This document shows positions 8,635 to 17,902 of a stretch of 64,000 nt of DNA, piece after piece (position 1 is the stretch's first letter; every line of letters begins with the position of its first letter). Below the pieces are notes generated by a model that saw only the letters and a program-made list of their open reading frames with translations, was not told where the DNA came from and did not search any database. Source of the DNA: Brevibacterium yomogidense (lineage in GTDB: Bacteria > Actinomycetota > Actinomycetes > Actinomycetales > Brevibacteriaceae); assembly GCF_016107685.1 (NCBI RefSeq), contig NZ_JABASY010000001.1, positions 772,187 through 836,186 of the forward strand, given 5' to 3'. A program made the translations under genes and the position numbers.

Positions 8635-9093
8635 TCAGCCGGCGGCCGCGGCGAGCGGTTCCGCGCTCAGGTCCGTGACGTGCGCGGGATCGAACGTGCC
8701 GAACTGCGACAGGAACTCGCGGTCGGTGTCCGGGATCCGTGTGGGGCGCTGGGTCTCGGGGTCGAGGACCACCATGACGTTGAGACCGTCGAAGGTGACC
8801 GCGCCGTCCTGGATGCCGCGGCACGTGATGGTGAACGAGGACCCGCCCACGCGTCCGATGCCCAGCTGCACCTGTAGTTCGGGCCCGTAGAGCACGGGGG
8901 TGCGGTAGTTGAGCTCCACGCGGGCCACGAGCTTGGGCGCGGCGATCGCCTCCCGGTCGCGCATCGTGTTGAGCCAGTCGATGCGCGCCTGCTCGACGAG
9001 CGTGACGATCCGGGCGTTGTTCACGTGCCCCAGCAGGTCGAGGTCCGACCAGCGGATCTGCGGGGTGGCGACGAAAGCGGGGAAAGCGGTCAC
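8635..9093 (-). CDS. Hotdog-fold acyl-CoA thioesterase (4HBT type)
   Basis: 152 residues with a GTG start preceded by AGGAG. The segment 'IRWSDLDLLGHVNNARIVTLVEQAR' matches the 4-hydroxybenzoyl-CoA thioesterase group: the Asp before GHVNN is the usual catalytic acid. Hydrolyses acyl-CoA thioesters in the cytoplasm. It is divergent from an acyl-CoA racemase-like gene, which fits a shared role in branched or unusual acyl-CoA turnover (inference). Confidence 0.85.
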   Translation of the reverse strand: MTAFPAFVATPQIRWSDLDLLGHVNNARIVTLVEQARIDWLNTMRDREAIAAPKLVARVELNYRTPVLYGPELQVQLGIGRVGGSSFTITCRGIQDGAVTFDGLNVMVVLDPETQRPTRIPDTDREFLSQFGTFDPAHVTDLSAEPLAAAAG

Positions 9094-9314
9094 GGTGTCT
9101 CCTGTGGAAGCTGCGGCGCGGTGGGGGACCGCGGGGGTGGTGCCTGCGCAGGCGGACGGACCCGCCTGCGGTGTCGTGCCCGATCACTGCAGCAGGACGG
9201 CGGAAGACCGTCTTGCCCGCGGGTGAGCGGAAGTCTAGGGTCCAACTTAGCAATCGTTCGCACAGCGCGGCACGCGGAGGCCCCGCGACAGCCACAGACG
9301 ACGAAGGAGTCGCC

Positions 9315-10739
9315 ATGACCGTACCTGCACCGGGCACCTCGGCGGAATCCGCCGGCCACGCCGGTACCGGAGCCGCAGGACCCACCGGCACCGCTCACCC
9401 CGCCCCACCGCCGAGGCCGCTCGCAGGTATCCGTGTCGTCGACCTCGGCGGCATCGGACCGGGTCCTTTCGCGAGCATGGTGCTGGCCGACCTCGGCGCG
9501 GAGGTCATCCGCATCCACCGACCGCAGGAGGCCGCCGGCAACCGGACGGGTGTGGGCATGGATCCGGTGAACCCGGTGCTGGACCGGGGCAAGCTCTCGC
9601 TCGTGCTGGACCTCAAGCAGGCAGAGGGGGTCGCCGCGCTGCGCAGGCTCACGGCCTCGGCGGATGCGGTGCTGGAAGGGTTCCGTCCCGGCGTCGCCGA
9701 ACGGATGGGCCTGGGACCGGCGGATCTCATGCGCGACAACCCGCAGCTGGTGTACGGCCGCATCACCGGCTGGGGGCAGACGGGGCCGGATGCCGCGCGG
9801 GCGGGCCACGACATGAACTACATCGCGGGGTCCGGCATCCTCTCCCAGCTGGGGCGCGCGGATGAGGCCCCGCAGTTCCCCGCCAACCTTGCGGGTGATT
9901 TCGGGGGTGGCGGCATGCAACTGGCGCTCGGCATCGTCGCCGCACTCCTGCGCGTGAAGACCGGTGGGGCCGGAGCGGTCGTCGACGCGACGATGGGCGA
10001 CGGCGCGAACCTGCTGTGGGCGATGCAGTTCGGGATGGAGGCGCAGGGCATCTGGCGTGAGGGCCGCGGCCGGAACATGCTGGACTCCGGCGCGCCCTTC
10101 TACGACGTGTACCGGACGGCCGACGACGAGTTCGTGAGCGTCGGCTGCATCGAGCCGCAGTTCTACGCGGAGTTCGTCGAGAAGCTCGACCTGGCCGACC
10201 GCCTGCCTGCGATGAAGCCCGGCGAGCACCGGCTGCCCAAGCACTGGGCGGCGCAGCGCGCCGTGTTCACGGAGGCGATCGGCGCGAGGACGCGTGCGGA
10301 GCTCGACGAGGTCTTCGCCGGATCGGACGCGTGCACGATGGGCATCCGCACGTGGGCGGAGGCGGAGTCCGACCCCCACAACGCTGCCCGCGACCTCTTC
10401 TACCGGGACGCCGCCGATGTGCGGCAGCCGGCGCCCGCGCCCCGGTTCGCAGACCTGGGCAGCGCGGCGTGGGCCGGGGGAGACGGGAACGGCAGCGCGA
10501 CCACCGCCGAGGCCGCAGTCACCGGACCGTCGGAAACCTCCTCGGCTGCGCAGGAGGACGCGGGTGCTGAAGCCACGGGGGGCTCAGGTTCTGGTGCAAC
10601 CGTGCGCGGGGGAGGGGAACCGTACGTGCAGCCGTCCCCGGCACCCCGCGTGGGTGCCAACACGGACGAGGTGCTGGCCTCGGCCGGGCTCACGGAGGCG
10701 GAGGTCGCTGCGCTGCGCGAGGCGGGCGCCCTCGGCTGA
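9315..10739 (+). CDS. Alpha-methylacyl-CoA racemase-type member of the CaiB/BaiF family
   Basis: 474 residues; start chosen at ATG 9315 with GAAGGAG 5 nt upstream. The catalytic pair known from mycobacterial MCR is conserved: His165 in 'AGHDMNY' and Asp195 in 'LAGDFGGGG', exactly 30 residues apart as in MCR, favouring a 2-methylacyl-CoA racemase over a CoA transferase (which uses a different Asp). A Gly/Ala/Ser/Thr-rich insertion of ~55 residues near residue 390-445 is absent from typical ~360-residue members. A divergent thioesterase gene shares the 220-bp promoter region. Confidence 0.87.
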   Translation: MTVPAPGTSAESAGHAGTGAAGPTGTAHPAPPPRPLAGIRVVDLGGIGPGPFASMVLADLGAEVIRIHRPQEAAGNRTGVGMDPVNPVLDRGKLSLVLDLKQAEGVAALRRLTASADAVLEGFRPGVAERMGLGPADLMRDNPQLVYGRITGWGQTGPDAARAGHDMNYIAGSGILSQLGRADEAPQFPANLAGDFGGGGMQLALGIVAALLRVKTGGAGAVVDATMGDGANLLWAMQFGMEAQGIWREGRGRNMLDSGAPFYDVYRTADDEFVSVGCIEPQFYAEFVEKLDLADRLPAMKPGEHRLPKHWAAQRAVFTEAIGARTRAELDEVFAGSDACTMGIRTWAEAESDPHNAARDLFYRDAADVRQPAPAPRFADLGSAAWAGGDGNGSATTAEAAVTGPSETSSAAQEDAGAEATGGSGSGATVRGGGEPYVQPSPAPRVGANTDEVLASAGLTEAEVAALREAGALG

Positions 10740-10765
10740 GGACACGTGGATGCGTCGCGGTGCGC

Positions 10766-11845
10766 TCAGCTCACGCTGATCCGGTAGACGTGCGTGCGCG
10801 ATTCGCCGGACTCAAGGTGCTGGAGGTCGGTGCGCTGCGTGTCCGGAGTCGTCGACCCGACCTCCTGTGGCCGGCCGGCCCATGGTTCGATGCAGACGAA
10901 GTCTCCGCCGGACGCGGACCACAGGGTGAGGGTGTCGAATCCCTCCCAGCTCAGACGGATCCGCGGCCCCTCGTCGTCGAGGCGGCGATAGACGATCGCG
11001 GTGTCGACGACGTCGGGGAAGAGGACGGCGCCTGCGTCGAAGATCTCGCGTCGGAGCGGCACGAGTGACCCTGCCGAACCCAGGTGCGCGGCTGTGTCGT
11101 GGGATTCCGGCAGGAGGAGGTCCGCGTCGAGGCGATGGAACGCGGCCGGGGTAGGCGCCTCGAATTCGATGACGTGGAGAGCGTCGCTCGCGTCTGGTGG
11201 GCTGCTCGGAGCTCCCGTCTGAGGCGCGGAGTCGTCGCGCTCCGCGGTTCCCACAGCTGTTTCCTCAACCGCGGACGGCAGCGGCCACGCGAACGCCGGA
11301 TGAGAGCCCACAGCGTATGGCATCGCCATGCCCGCTCCGTGATCGGTGCTCGTCCGATTCGTCACGGTGTAGCGCGTGGTGACGGTCGTGTCCTCCACGG
11401 AGTATTCGACGCGCAGCGTGAAGTCCCAGGGGAATGCGCGCAGCGTCTCGTCCGTGGACACGAGTTCGAAGACGGCGTGCGTGTCGTCCGATTCCACCAC
11501 CGCGAAGTCGAGGTCACGGGCGAGCCCGTGCTTGGGCATCGGCCACGTGCGCGCGGAGCCTCCGCCGTCAGCCGTGGCGGTGTTGCCCTCCGCGGAATTG
11601 CTGCTCGCCGCATCCGCGCTGCCTTCCACAGCTGCGCTGCCCTCCGCGTCCGTTCTGTTCTCTGCGGCTCTGATCACGTCCCCTTCGTGGCGGCAGATCG
11701 CGGGGAAGAGGATGCACGCCGTGCGGTTCCACGGGTCGGCCGCCTGCCAGAGCAGCTCACGCCCGGACCCATCACGCAGGGAACGCGGCTCCGCCCCGTG
11801 AGGGGAGACCTCGAAGCGGAGATGGTCGGTGTGCAACGTGATCAA
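10766..11845 (-). CDS. Aldose 1-epimerase / galactose-mutarotase-fold protein
   Basis: About 359 residues of a beta-sandwich mutarotase-like protein: N-terminal 'EVSPHGAEPRSLRDGSGRELLWQ', central 'PKHGLARDLDF' (catalytic His context), 'GSHPAF' and C-terminal 'LWSASGGDFVCIEPWAG'. Such proteins interconvert sugar anomers or act on sugar phosphates. A low-complexity Ala/Glu/Ser stretch interrupts the first third. I favour a TTG start at 11845 because CAGGAG is 7 nt upstream and the protein then begins at the conserved 'ITLHTDHLRFEV'; an ATG at 11881 is the alternative but lacks a ribosome site. Confidence 0.8.
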   Translation of the reverse strand: MITLHTDHLRFEVSPHGAEPRSLRDGSGRELLWQAADPWNRTACILFPAICRHEGDVIRAAENRTDAEGSAAVEGSADAASSNSAEGNTATADGGGSARTWPMPKHGLARDLDFAVVESDDTHAVFELVSTDETLRAFPWDFTLRVEYSVEDTTVTTRYTVTNRTSTDHGAGMAMPYAVGSHPAFAWPLPSAVEETAVGTAERDDSAPQTGAPSSPPDASDALHVIEFEAPTPAAFHRLDADLLLPESHDTAAHLGSAGSLVPLRREIFDAGAVLFPDVVDTAIVYRRLDDEGPRIRLSWEGFDTLTLWSASGGDFVCIEPWAGRPQEVGSTTPDTQRTDLQHLESGESRTHVYRISVS

Positions 11846-12159
11846 GGGGACTCCTGGGGAATTCGGCGACACTCGCCCCATTGTCGCTCGGACCGCTCTA
11901 ATGGGCTGTGAGACTCAGCGAGGTTCCGCAGACCGGCTGAACACGTTCACTGCGCACTTTGCGGATTGAGTGTGCACGCTACTGCAGTGAACTGGTCAGT
12001 ACCGTGCCCACTCAGATCAGCAATCGCGCAGTGAATCGACCAGCGCCCCGCGGCGTCGCCGGCGCGAGCCGAAGATGGGCGCCTGGCTGCGCTGGGCGCC
12101 TGGCTGCGCTGGGCGCCCACCTCTAACTCAGTCCAGGCCCCCGCGCGCCGCCCCGAGTT
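11846..12159. other. Intergenic region with small tandem repeat
   Basis: About 310 bp between two minus-strand genes. It contains scattered GCAGTGA/TCACTGC-like words (11950-12040) and, at 12079-12118, a 17-bp unit (GCGCCTGGCTGCGCTGG) repeated 2.3 times downstream of the mutarotase promoter and just after the APC permease end. No convincing gene seen. Confidence 0.6.
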
Positions 12160-13629
12160 TCACTCCCCGCGCTTGGCCTTCACCGCAGTGATGAGCTGAT
12201 CCTCGGCCTGCTCGCCGGGCCTGATGCCACCGGGAAGTCGGACGAGGAAGTAGATGCCCAGCAGCATCCACCCACCGAACATGACCCATGACGGCCATTC
12301 GAGCTGGGCCGACCACGGGGTGACGGGGATGTAGATGAACAGCAGGAGCGCGGTGAGCACGACGGACATGCAGCCGATGATCACACCGCCCACGTTCCCG
12401 CGTCCGCCCACGCGCATCGGGCGGTCCATCCGCGGTTCGGTCCTCCGCAGCACGAGGAAGACGATCGACACCATGAAGTACGCGATGATGATCGCGGGCG
12501 ACCCGGCATCGACGATCCAGCCCAGCATGCCCGACCCCATGAACGGCGCGATGAACGCGAGGGCGCTGATGAAGAGGACCGCGTTCGACGGCGTGCGGTA
12601 TTTGGGGTGCAGCTTGCCGAACCACAGGGGGATCATCCGCGCGCGGGCCATCGAGAACATGAGGCGGGAAGCGCCGATGAGGAACGCGTTCCACGACGTG
12701 ATGATGCCCGCCAGGCCGCCGGCGATGACGACGGCTCCCCAGAAGTCATGGCCCAGCAGTGCGATGAGGGCGTCAGCGGTGACGAGCTCGTAGTTCCCCA
12801 GTTCTGCGGACGGGATCGCCATCGACGAGGTGAAGATGATGAGCAGGTACCAGGCGATCGCCATGAGGACGGAGACGACGACGAGTGCGCCCACCCTGCG
12901 CGGCGGAATATTCACTTCCTCGGCGGACTGCGGGATGACGTCGAAGCCCACGAAGAGGAACGGTACGGCGACGAGCACCGCGATCATGCCGGGAACCCCA
13001 CCGGTGAAGAGCGGCTGGGCGTTGGAAGGCTCTGCACCGACTGCGGTACCGACGATCAGCAGGACCCCCACCAGGAGCAGGAAGCTCACGACGAATGTCT
13101 GGACCAGTGACGCTTCGCGGATGCCGCGGATGTTGACCCAGCCGATGAGGAGGGCGGCGGCAGACCCGACCAGGGCCCACGTGAGGTAGACGTCTGAGCC
13201 CGCGAAGTTCCACAGGTAGATCTGCGACAGGTTCGGCACGAGGTATTCGATGGTCTGCGGGATCGCGACCGCCTCGAACATGACGACGGAGATGTACCCG
13301 CCGGTGATCGCCCACGACCCGAACACGGCGGCCCGCGGCCCCATGCCGCGCAGCAGGTAGTTGTGCTCACCGCCGGCGAAGGGCATCGCGGCGACCAGTT
13401 CCGAGTACACGAGGCCGACGAAGATCATGATGATGCCGCCGGCTGCGAACGCGAGCATCGCACCCAGCGTGCCGGCGTCCTGCAGCCAGCCGGAGGTGAG
13501 GACGATCCAGCCGAAGCCGATCATCGCTCCGAAGCCCACGAACAGAGCGTCTCGGCTGCCGAGGACCTTCACCAGTCCTGACTCGCTGTGCTCCGCGTGT
13601 GCGTACTTGCTGTCGGTCGGCCTGCTCAT
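12160..13629 (-). CDS. APC-superfamily amino acid permease
   Basis: 489 residues with about 12 membrane segments. The N-terminal 'FGAMIGFGWIVLTSGWLQDAG' is the characteristic unwound TM1 binding segment of the amino acid-polyamine-organocation family, and 'FIGASRLMFSMAR'-like sequence in TM8 region also fits. Substrate cannot be told. Start taken at ATG 13629, with GGAGGA about 7 nt upstream; an earlier ATG at 13647 is possible. No linked catabolic gene is evident. Confidence 0.85.
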   Translation of the reverse strand: MSRPTDSKYAHAEHSESGLVKVLGSRDALFVGFGAMIGFGWIVLTSGWLQDAGTLGAMLAFAAGGIIMIFVGLVYSELVAAMPFAGGEHNYLLRGMGPRAAVFGSWAITGGYISVVMFEAVAIPQTIEYLVPNLSQIYLWNFAGSDVYLTWALVGSAAALLIGWVNIRGIREASLVQTFVVSFLLLVGVLLIVGTAVGAEPSNAQPLFTGGVPGMIAVLVAVPFLFVGFDVIPQSAEEVNIPPRRVGALVVVSVLMAIAWYLLIIFTSSMAIPSAELGNYELVTADALIALLGHDFWGAVVIAGGLAGIITSWNAFLIGASRLMFSMARARMIPLWFGKLHPKYRTPSNAVLFISALAFIAPFMGSGMLGWIVDAGSPAIIIAYFMVSIVFLVLRRTEPRMDRPMRVGGRGNVGGVIIGCMSVVLTALLLFIYIPVTPWSAQLEWPSWVMFGGWMLLGIYFLVRLPGGIRPGEQAEDQLITAVKAKRGE

Positions 13630-13717
13630 GATGGTTCCTCCGGTCATGACGTCATCGTCTGCGCAGGTCGTGCGCCCGAAGGAAGACTAACCCTGACTGG
13701 CCGGTAACCGTAAGTAG

Positions 13718-15013
13718 TCAGTCAGGATTGCTGGAGCGGAGGTCGCCGTCGTCGGGAGAGCCCAGATCGGCCCCGCGAAAGCCGTCGTCGGGAGAGCCCA
13801 GGTCGGCTTCGCGGAGGACCCGCAAGTCGACCGCGGCCCCGCCCGCCTCCGTGTGCGCGGCAGCGGCCCGCCGCACCCTCTCGATGCAGAAGGCGGAGAT
13901 CGTCGGGAAGGCGGGTGCGGCCTCGGCGGCAGAGCCCGCGCCCGAGGCCCCTGCCGCACTCATGCTCCGGCCTCCCGTCGACGAGTACGCGGTCCGCAGG
14001 GGCTCGGGCAGCTGGACGAGGAGGAAGCGTCGGCGACCTCCGTCGCGCAGGTTGGCGTGCATGACGGCTTGGGCGGTGGTGCCGGATCCTGCGAAGAAAT
14101 CCATGACGAGCGCGTCCGGGTCGGCCCACGTCTGGGAGTCGATGAGGATGCGCAGCAGCTCGACCGGTTTGGGGTAGGCGAAGATGCCGCCCAGCCCCAG
14201 GTGTTCGAGGTCGGTGCTGCCGTCGGCGTTCATGACGCGGATGATGGAGTACAGCTTGGATGTCGCCTCCTCCGCCGGGGTGAGGCGGACGACGGCGTGC
14301 TTGTGGAGCCCGGTGGCGGGGTCCGGTTCACCCCACGGGCGCAGCTGGTAGTCGCCTGCGGCGAGCCGGGCGTCGACCTCGGCTCGCTTCGCCGCCCCGC
14401 GCACGGTCTCGATGTCCTCGTACATGAGGCGGCGCTCCTGGCCCCGGCGGTAACGGCCGAAGCTCACGCGCAGAAAATCGTCTTCGACGAGCATGCGGCG
14501 GCCGTCGATCGTCTCGTACCGGGCGGGCGGCTTCTTCTCCGTGACGAACGGGCCCACCCGGTCCGCGTCCTTGCCCCAGACGTGGATGTAGTCGTGGCCG
14601 CGCACGAACATCCGTGCGTTGCCGCCGCCCTTCGACCGCTGGTGGACGAGGGTGCCGAGGCTGTTGTGCTCCCCGAACACCTCGTGCCCCATGATCTGCG
14701 CGTACGCGGACTCCCGGTCGTCGATGTGGAGGAACAGCACTCCGTCGTCGCGCAGGAACTCCCACGCCAGCTCCAGGCGGGGCCGCATGAACGCCAGCCA
14801 GTCCGCGTGGCTCGCAGCCCCCGCCGGTCGCCCCGAGGCGCCGAACCGATCCCGGTACGCGTGCGCATTGCCCGTGTTGTACGGCGGGTCGATGTAGACG
14901 ACCTTCACAGATCCCCGATACGCGGGCAGCAGCGCCCGCAGGACGGGCAGGTTGTCGCCCTCGACGACGAGGCTGTGAGGCGACGCGGAGGATAGGGGCG
15001 AAGGGGTCGGCAC
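13718..15013 (-). CDS. Site-specific DNA methyltransferase, type III Mod-like (beta class), orphan
   Basis: 431 residues. Motif IV 'DPPYNTG' at residue 42 comes before motif I 'DFFAGSGTTAQAV' at ~residue 305, the order of beta-class N6-adenine/N4-cytosine methyltransferases such as type III Mod subunits. 'KGGGNARMFVRGHDYIHVWGK' and 'DLEHLGLGGIFAYPKP' are also Mod-like. No Res helicase-nuclease gene lies on either side, so restriction is not supported here. The C terminus ends in two copies of an LGSPDDG element. Likely sets an epigenetic mark or is left over from a restriction system. A hairpin (arms CCTGACTG/CAGTCAGG, 13692-13726) spans its stop. Confidence 0.85.
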   Translation of the reverse strand: MPTPSPLSSASPHSLVVEGDNLPVLRALLPAYRGSVKVVYIDPPYNTGNAHAYRDRFGASGRPAGAASHADWLAFMRPRLELAWEFLRDDGVLFLHIDDRESAYAQIMGHEVFGEHNSLGTLVHQRSKGGGNARMFVRGHDYIHVWGKDADRVGPFVTEKKPPARYETIDGRRMLVEDDFLRVSFGRYRRGQERRLMYEDIETVRGAAKRAEVDARLAAGDYQLRPWGEPDPATGLHKHAVVRLTPAEEATSKLYSIIRVMNADGSTDLEHLGLGGIFAYPKPVELLRILIDSQTWADPDALVMDFFAGSGTTAQAVMHANLRDGGRRRFLLVQLPEPLRTAYSSTGGRSMSAAGASGAGSAAEAAPAFPTISAFCIERVRRAAAAHTEAGGAAVDLRVLREADLGSPDDGFRGADLGSPDDGDLRSSNPD

Positions 15014-15049
15014 GCCCCCAGTATCCCGGACGCCATCGGCCCACCACCG

Positions 15050-15089
15050 CCGAGGTGCCGGTCACCGTCGTGGGCGACCGGCACCTCGG
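15050..15089. terminator. Strong hairpin, likely terminator of the 15195-15689 gene
   Basis: Perfect 14-bp arms CCGAGGTGCCGGTC and its complement with a 12-nt loop, without a T tract. Position is downstream of the minus-strand acidic protein gene and upstream of the methyltransferase. The same arm sequence recurs at 33797-33836. Confidence 0.6.
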
Positions 15090-15194
15090 GCGCGGGGGGG
15101 CTGTACGAATCAGCGGCAGCGAGCTTCAGCCTCGGGCCGGATGCGTCAGCGGACGTCCGGTCCGCCGACCGGCGGGATCACCGACCCGCTCGCG

Positions 15195-15689
15195 TCACCG
15201 GTCGTCGGGTTCGCCGTCCACGCGGGGGAGCCCGTCGACGTCGTCGACGCGTTCGGCTCCGTCGTCCGCGAGGGCGTCGACGTTCTGCTCGTCGCCGGAC
15301 AGATCCTCGACCTCGGACGGGTCGTCGCCGTGAGCGACCATCTCGTCGCCCATCCGGTGGCCCTGCTCCGCGGCGGGCTGCAGGTCGTTCGCCAGGTCGC
15401 TCGCGCTGCCGGAGGCGTCGCGGATCTCCCCGGCGTCGTCGGTCGATTCCACGAGCACGTCGTCCGCGCCCTCCACGCCGGAACCCGGAGGCCCTTCCGC
15501 GCCGGGCTCCACGGTGCGCAGCTGACGGGCGGCGTCTCGGTCCGCGAGCTCCTCACCGATCGGAGGCAGGTCTCCGGTCTCCTCGGCGGCGTCGCGGATG
15601 TCCTCCTCCGTCGGGTCGAGCGTCGTCGGGTCGTCGATGAAGCGCTCCTCGTCCGGCGTGGTCGGAGTGGGTTCGGTGGGTTCGCTCAT
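15195..15689 (-). CDS. Highly acidic small protein, unknown function
   Basis: 164 residues, about one third Asp/Glu, with almost no hydrophobic core segment and no membrane helix; probably largely disordered and cytoplasmic. An AGGAGGAG-like site precedes the ATG (GAGGAGCC just upstream). No family recognised. It stands alone between a divergent oxidase gene and a terminator hairpin. Confidence 0.6.
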   Translation of the reverse strand: MSEPTEPTPTTPDEERFIDDPTTLDPTEEDIRDAAEETGDLPPIGEELADRDAARQLRTVEPGAEGPPGSGVEGADDVLVESTDDAGEIRDASGSASDLANDLQPAAEQGHRMGDEMVAHGDDPSEVEDLSGDEQNVDALADDGAERVDDVDGLPRVDGEPDDR

Positions 15690-15817
15690 GGCTCCTCCTC
15701 GAATCGTCCATCAGTGCTCCCCATCGTTGCACGCACACGCGATCCAGCACAGGGGGCCTTGCCTCAGCGTTCACTGAGCGGAGGGATCCTGCGCCGGTTG
15801 TCTGCGACACTGGTCAC

Positions 15818-17071
15818 ATGAGAGTGAAGCCCCAGCGCATCGCGGTCGTGGGCGGCGGGATCATCGGCACAGCCGTCGCGCGAGAACTCGCCCACCGGTT
15901 CGACGACGCCACCGTGACCCTGTTCGAGAAGGAATCGACGCTCGCCTCGCACCAGACCGGGCACAACTCCGGTGTCGTGCACGCGGGCCTGTACTACGAG
16001 CCCGGCTCGCTGAAGGCGAAGCTGTGCCGGTCCGGGGTGGAGAAGCTCATCCGTTACGCCGTGGAGAACGGCGTCCCGTACGACGAGTGCGGCAAGCTCG
16101 TCGTCGCGCAGAACACGGACGAGGTGGACCGGCTCGAAGCGATCTACGCACGCGCGCAGGCGAACGGCGTGCCGAACGTCAAGCTGCTGGACCGCAACGA
16201 GATGCGGGAGGTGGAACCACACGTGCGCGGGGTGCTCGCCCTGCACTCGCCGCACACCGCGATCATCGACTATGCGACGCTCACGGAGTCGCTGGGCCGC
16301 GACCTCGAGGCCGCGGGCGGTGAGATCCGCTACGACGCGGAGGTCGCCCGGCTGGACGCGCTGTCCTCAGAGGTCCGGGTCATGCTCGCGCTGCCGGGGG
16401 CGCAGGGCTCGAAGGTGACCGAGCCGGCCGGCACCTACGACCTCGCGATCACGTGTGCGGGCCTGCAGTCGGACCGTCTGGCCGTGGCGAGCGGGCTCGA
16501 GGAGGAGCCGCGGATCGTCCCGTTCTACGGCGACTACTTCGTGGCACGAGGCCCCGCCGCCGAGGTCGTCAGGGGGCTCATCTACCCCGTCCCGGATCCC
16601 GCCTACCCGTTCCTGGGAGTGCACCTCACGCGCAGCATCGACGGCTCGCTCATGCTCGGCCCCAACGCGTTCCTGTCCCTGGGGCGGGAGAAGTACCAGC
16701 GGAAGGTGGGGCCGATCGGGGGCGTGGACTTCGGAGACCTGGGGCGGACGCTGGGCTACAAGGGCTTCTGGAGGTTCGCGTCGCAGAACCTCAAGGCGGC
16801 TGCGCGTGAGGCGAAGACGGCGCTCAGCCCGCAGGCGTTCATCGCGGAGGCGCAGAAGTTCGTACCGACTCTCGACGCGACCGCGGTGCACCCGGGTCCG
16901 CGGGGCGTGCGGGCGCAGGCGATGAACCCGGACGGGTCACTGGTCGACGACTTCGTCATCACGAACAGGGGGCGCCTCACTCAGGTGCGGAACGCCCCGT
17001 CCCCGGGGGCCACGAGCTCGCTGGCGATCGCGGAGTACGTCGTCGACAAGGCGGTGGAGTCACTGCGGTGA
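15818..17071 (+). CDS. lhgO: L-2-hydroxyglutarate oxidase
   Basis: 417 residues. FAD Rossmann motif 'IAVVGGGIIGTAVARELA' at residue 7, then the family signature 'HQTGHNSGVVHAGLYYEPGS', and C-terminal 'HPGPRGVRAQAMNPDGSLVDDF', all typical of LhgO/L2HGDH enzymes that oxidise L-2-hydroxyglutarate to 2-oxoglutarate, passing electrons to the membrane quinone pool. Length is usual for the family (~400-420). No glutarate-pathway gene (CsiD) is adjacent, so it may serve metabolite repair. Confidence 0.9.
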   Translation: MRVKPQRIAVVGGGIIGTAVARELAHRFDDATVTLFEKESTLASHQTGHNSGVVHAGLYYEPGSLKAKLCRSGVEKLIRYAVENGVPYDECGKLVVAQNTDEVDRLEAIYARAQANGVPNVKLLDRNEMREVEPHVRGVLALHSPHTAIIDYATLTESLGRDLEAAGGEIRYDAEVARLDALSSEVRVMLALPGAQGSKVTEPAGTYDLAITCAGLQSDRLAVASGLEEEPRIVPFYGDYFVARGPAAEVVRGLIYPVPDPAYPFLGVHLTRSIDGSLMLGPNAFLSLGREKYQRKVGPIGGVDFGDLGRTLGYKGFWRFASQNLKAAAREAKTALSPQAFIAEAQKFVPTLDATAVHPGPRGVRAQAMNPDGSLVDDFVITNRGRLTQVRNAPSPGATSSLAIAEYVVDKAVESLR

Positions 17072-17096
17072 CGTGACGCGGTGAGCTGTACGCCCC

Positions 17097-17804
17097 TCAG
17101 AGGTCGAGCGCGTCCTCGTCGAGTCCCGGGAAGTAGAGCTCGTACTTCACCATGTCGCCTTCGAACCCGCGGATGCCGATCGTGCCGAAGTACGTCCGCT
17201 TCTCCGTGTGGATGTCGCAGTTCTGCGATCCGTGCTCGGCCATGACCTTCATGTCGTCGCGGCATTCGACCTCTGTCACGTCGATCCCGTACTTGTTGAC
17301 GAAGAGGTCCTCGATGTCGGCTTCGAGCGCGGCTGCGGGGACGACCCCGTTCCCGTCCTCGTCGACCTCGATCGAGTCGTCGCCTGCGAGTGACTCCGTC
17401 CGGATCTCACCGTCCTTGGGGCCGACCGTCGTCTGGCCCTCCCCGGACCCGCCGTCCGAGTCCGTCCCGGGCCCGTCACCGCTAGCGTCGCCCCCGGGCT
17501 CTTCGCCCTCTGACCCGTCGGCACCGGTGCCGGAGCCCATGGTGCCTTCCATGCCGGGGCCGTCGGTCGTCTCATCGGTGGGGGTGATCTGCACGCAGCC
17601 GGCGGCGGGGGAGCCGCACGGCTCATCCGTGGTGAGGCCCTCCAACTGCCCGCAGGCGCTCAGGGTGAGAGCGCCCGCCACGCCGACGAGTGCAGCGATC
17701 GTCCGCGGCGCGCGAGAGGCAACGGCCCGCGGAGCACGCGCGGTGAACCGGGGAGCACCCGTGGCGGTCCGCTCAGCGGTGCTGTCGTGATGATCGAGTC
17801 GCAT
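17097..17804 (-). CDS. DUF4333 lipoprotein
   Basis: 235 residues. A basic N terminus, a hydrophobic segment and lipobox 'LSAC' mark a lipoprotein. A long Gly/Ser/Asp/Thr-rich spacer (residues ~75-150) leads to a C-terminal ~90-residue domain with 'LFVNKYGIDVTEVECRDDMKV' and 'GSQNCDIHTEKRTYFGTI', the two-Cys pattern of DUF4333 domains found in actinobacterial envelope proteins. Function unknown. The neighbouring gene encodes a paralogue. Confidence 0.78.
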   Translation of the reverse strand: MRLDHHDSTAERTATGAPRFTARAPRAVASRAPRTIAALVGVAGALTLSACGQLEGLTTDEPCGSPAAGCVQITPTDETTDGPGMEGTMGSGTGADGSEGEEPGGDASGDGPGTDSDGGSGEGQTTVGPKDGEIRTESLAGDDSIEVDEDGNGVVPAAALEADIEDLFVNKYGIDVTEVECRDDMKVMAEHGSQNCDIHTEKRTYFGTIGIRGFEGDMVKYELYFPGLDEDALDL

Positions 17805-17902
17805 GGTGTGGCCTTCCTGGTGCGAGAGCGGAGGGGGTCCGAGACCGACGAGGGTGCGTGCGGGCAGCATCGGCCCCATCAGCTCGGTCGTGGTGAGCAG
17901 TA

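Noticed and set aside
940..12060. Similar GACTGCGCGATT/CTGAGTG words near 975-1060 and 11930-12050 as a dispersed repeat
   Set aside because: The match is patchy and short; not enough to claim one element without alignment.
12160..13629. Transporter neighbourhood as a catabolic cluster with the methyltransferase
   Set aside because: Separate starts and a hairpin lie between them and there is no functional link.
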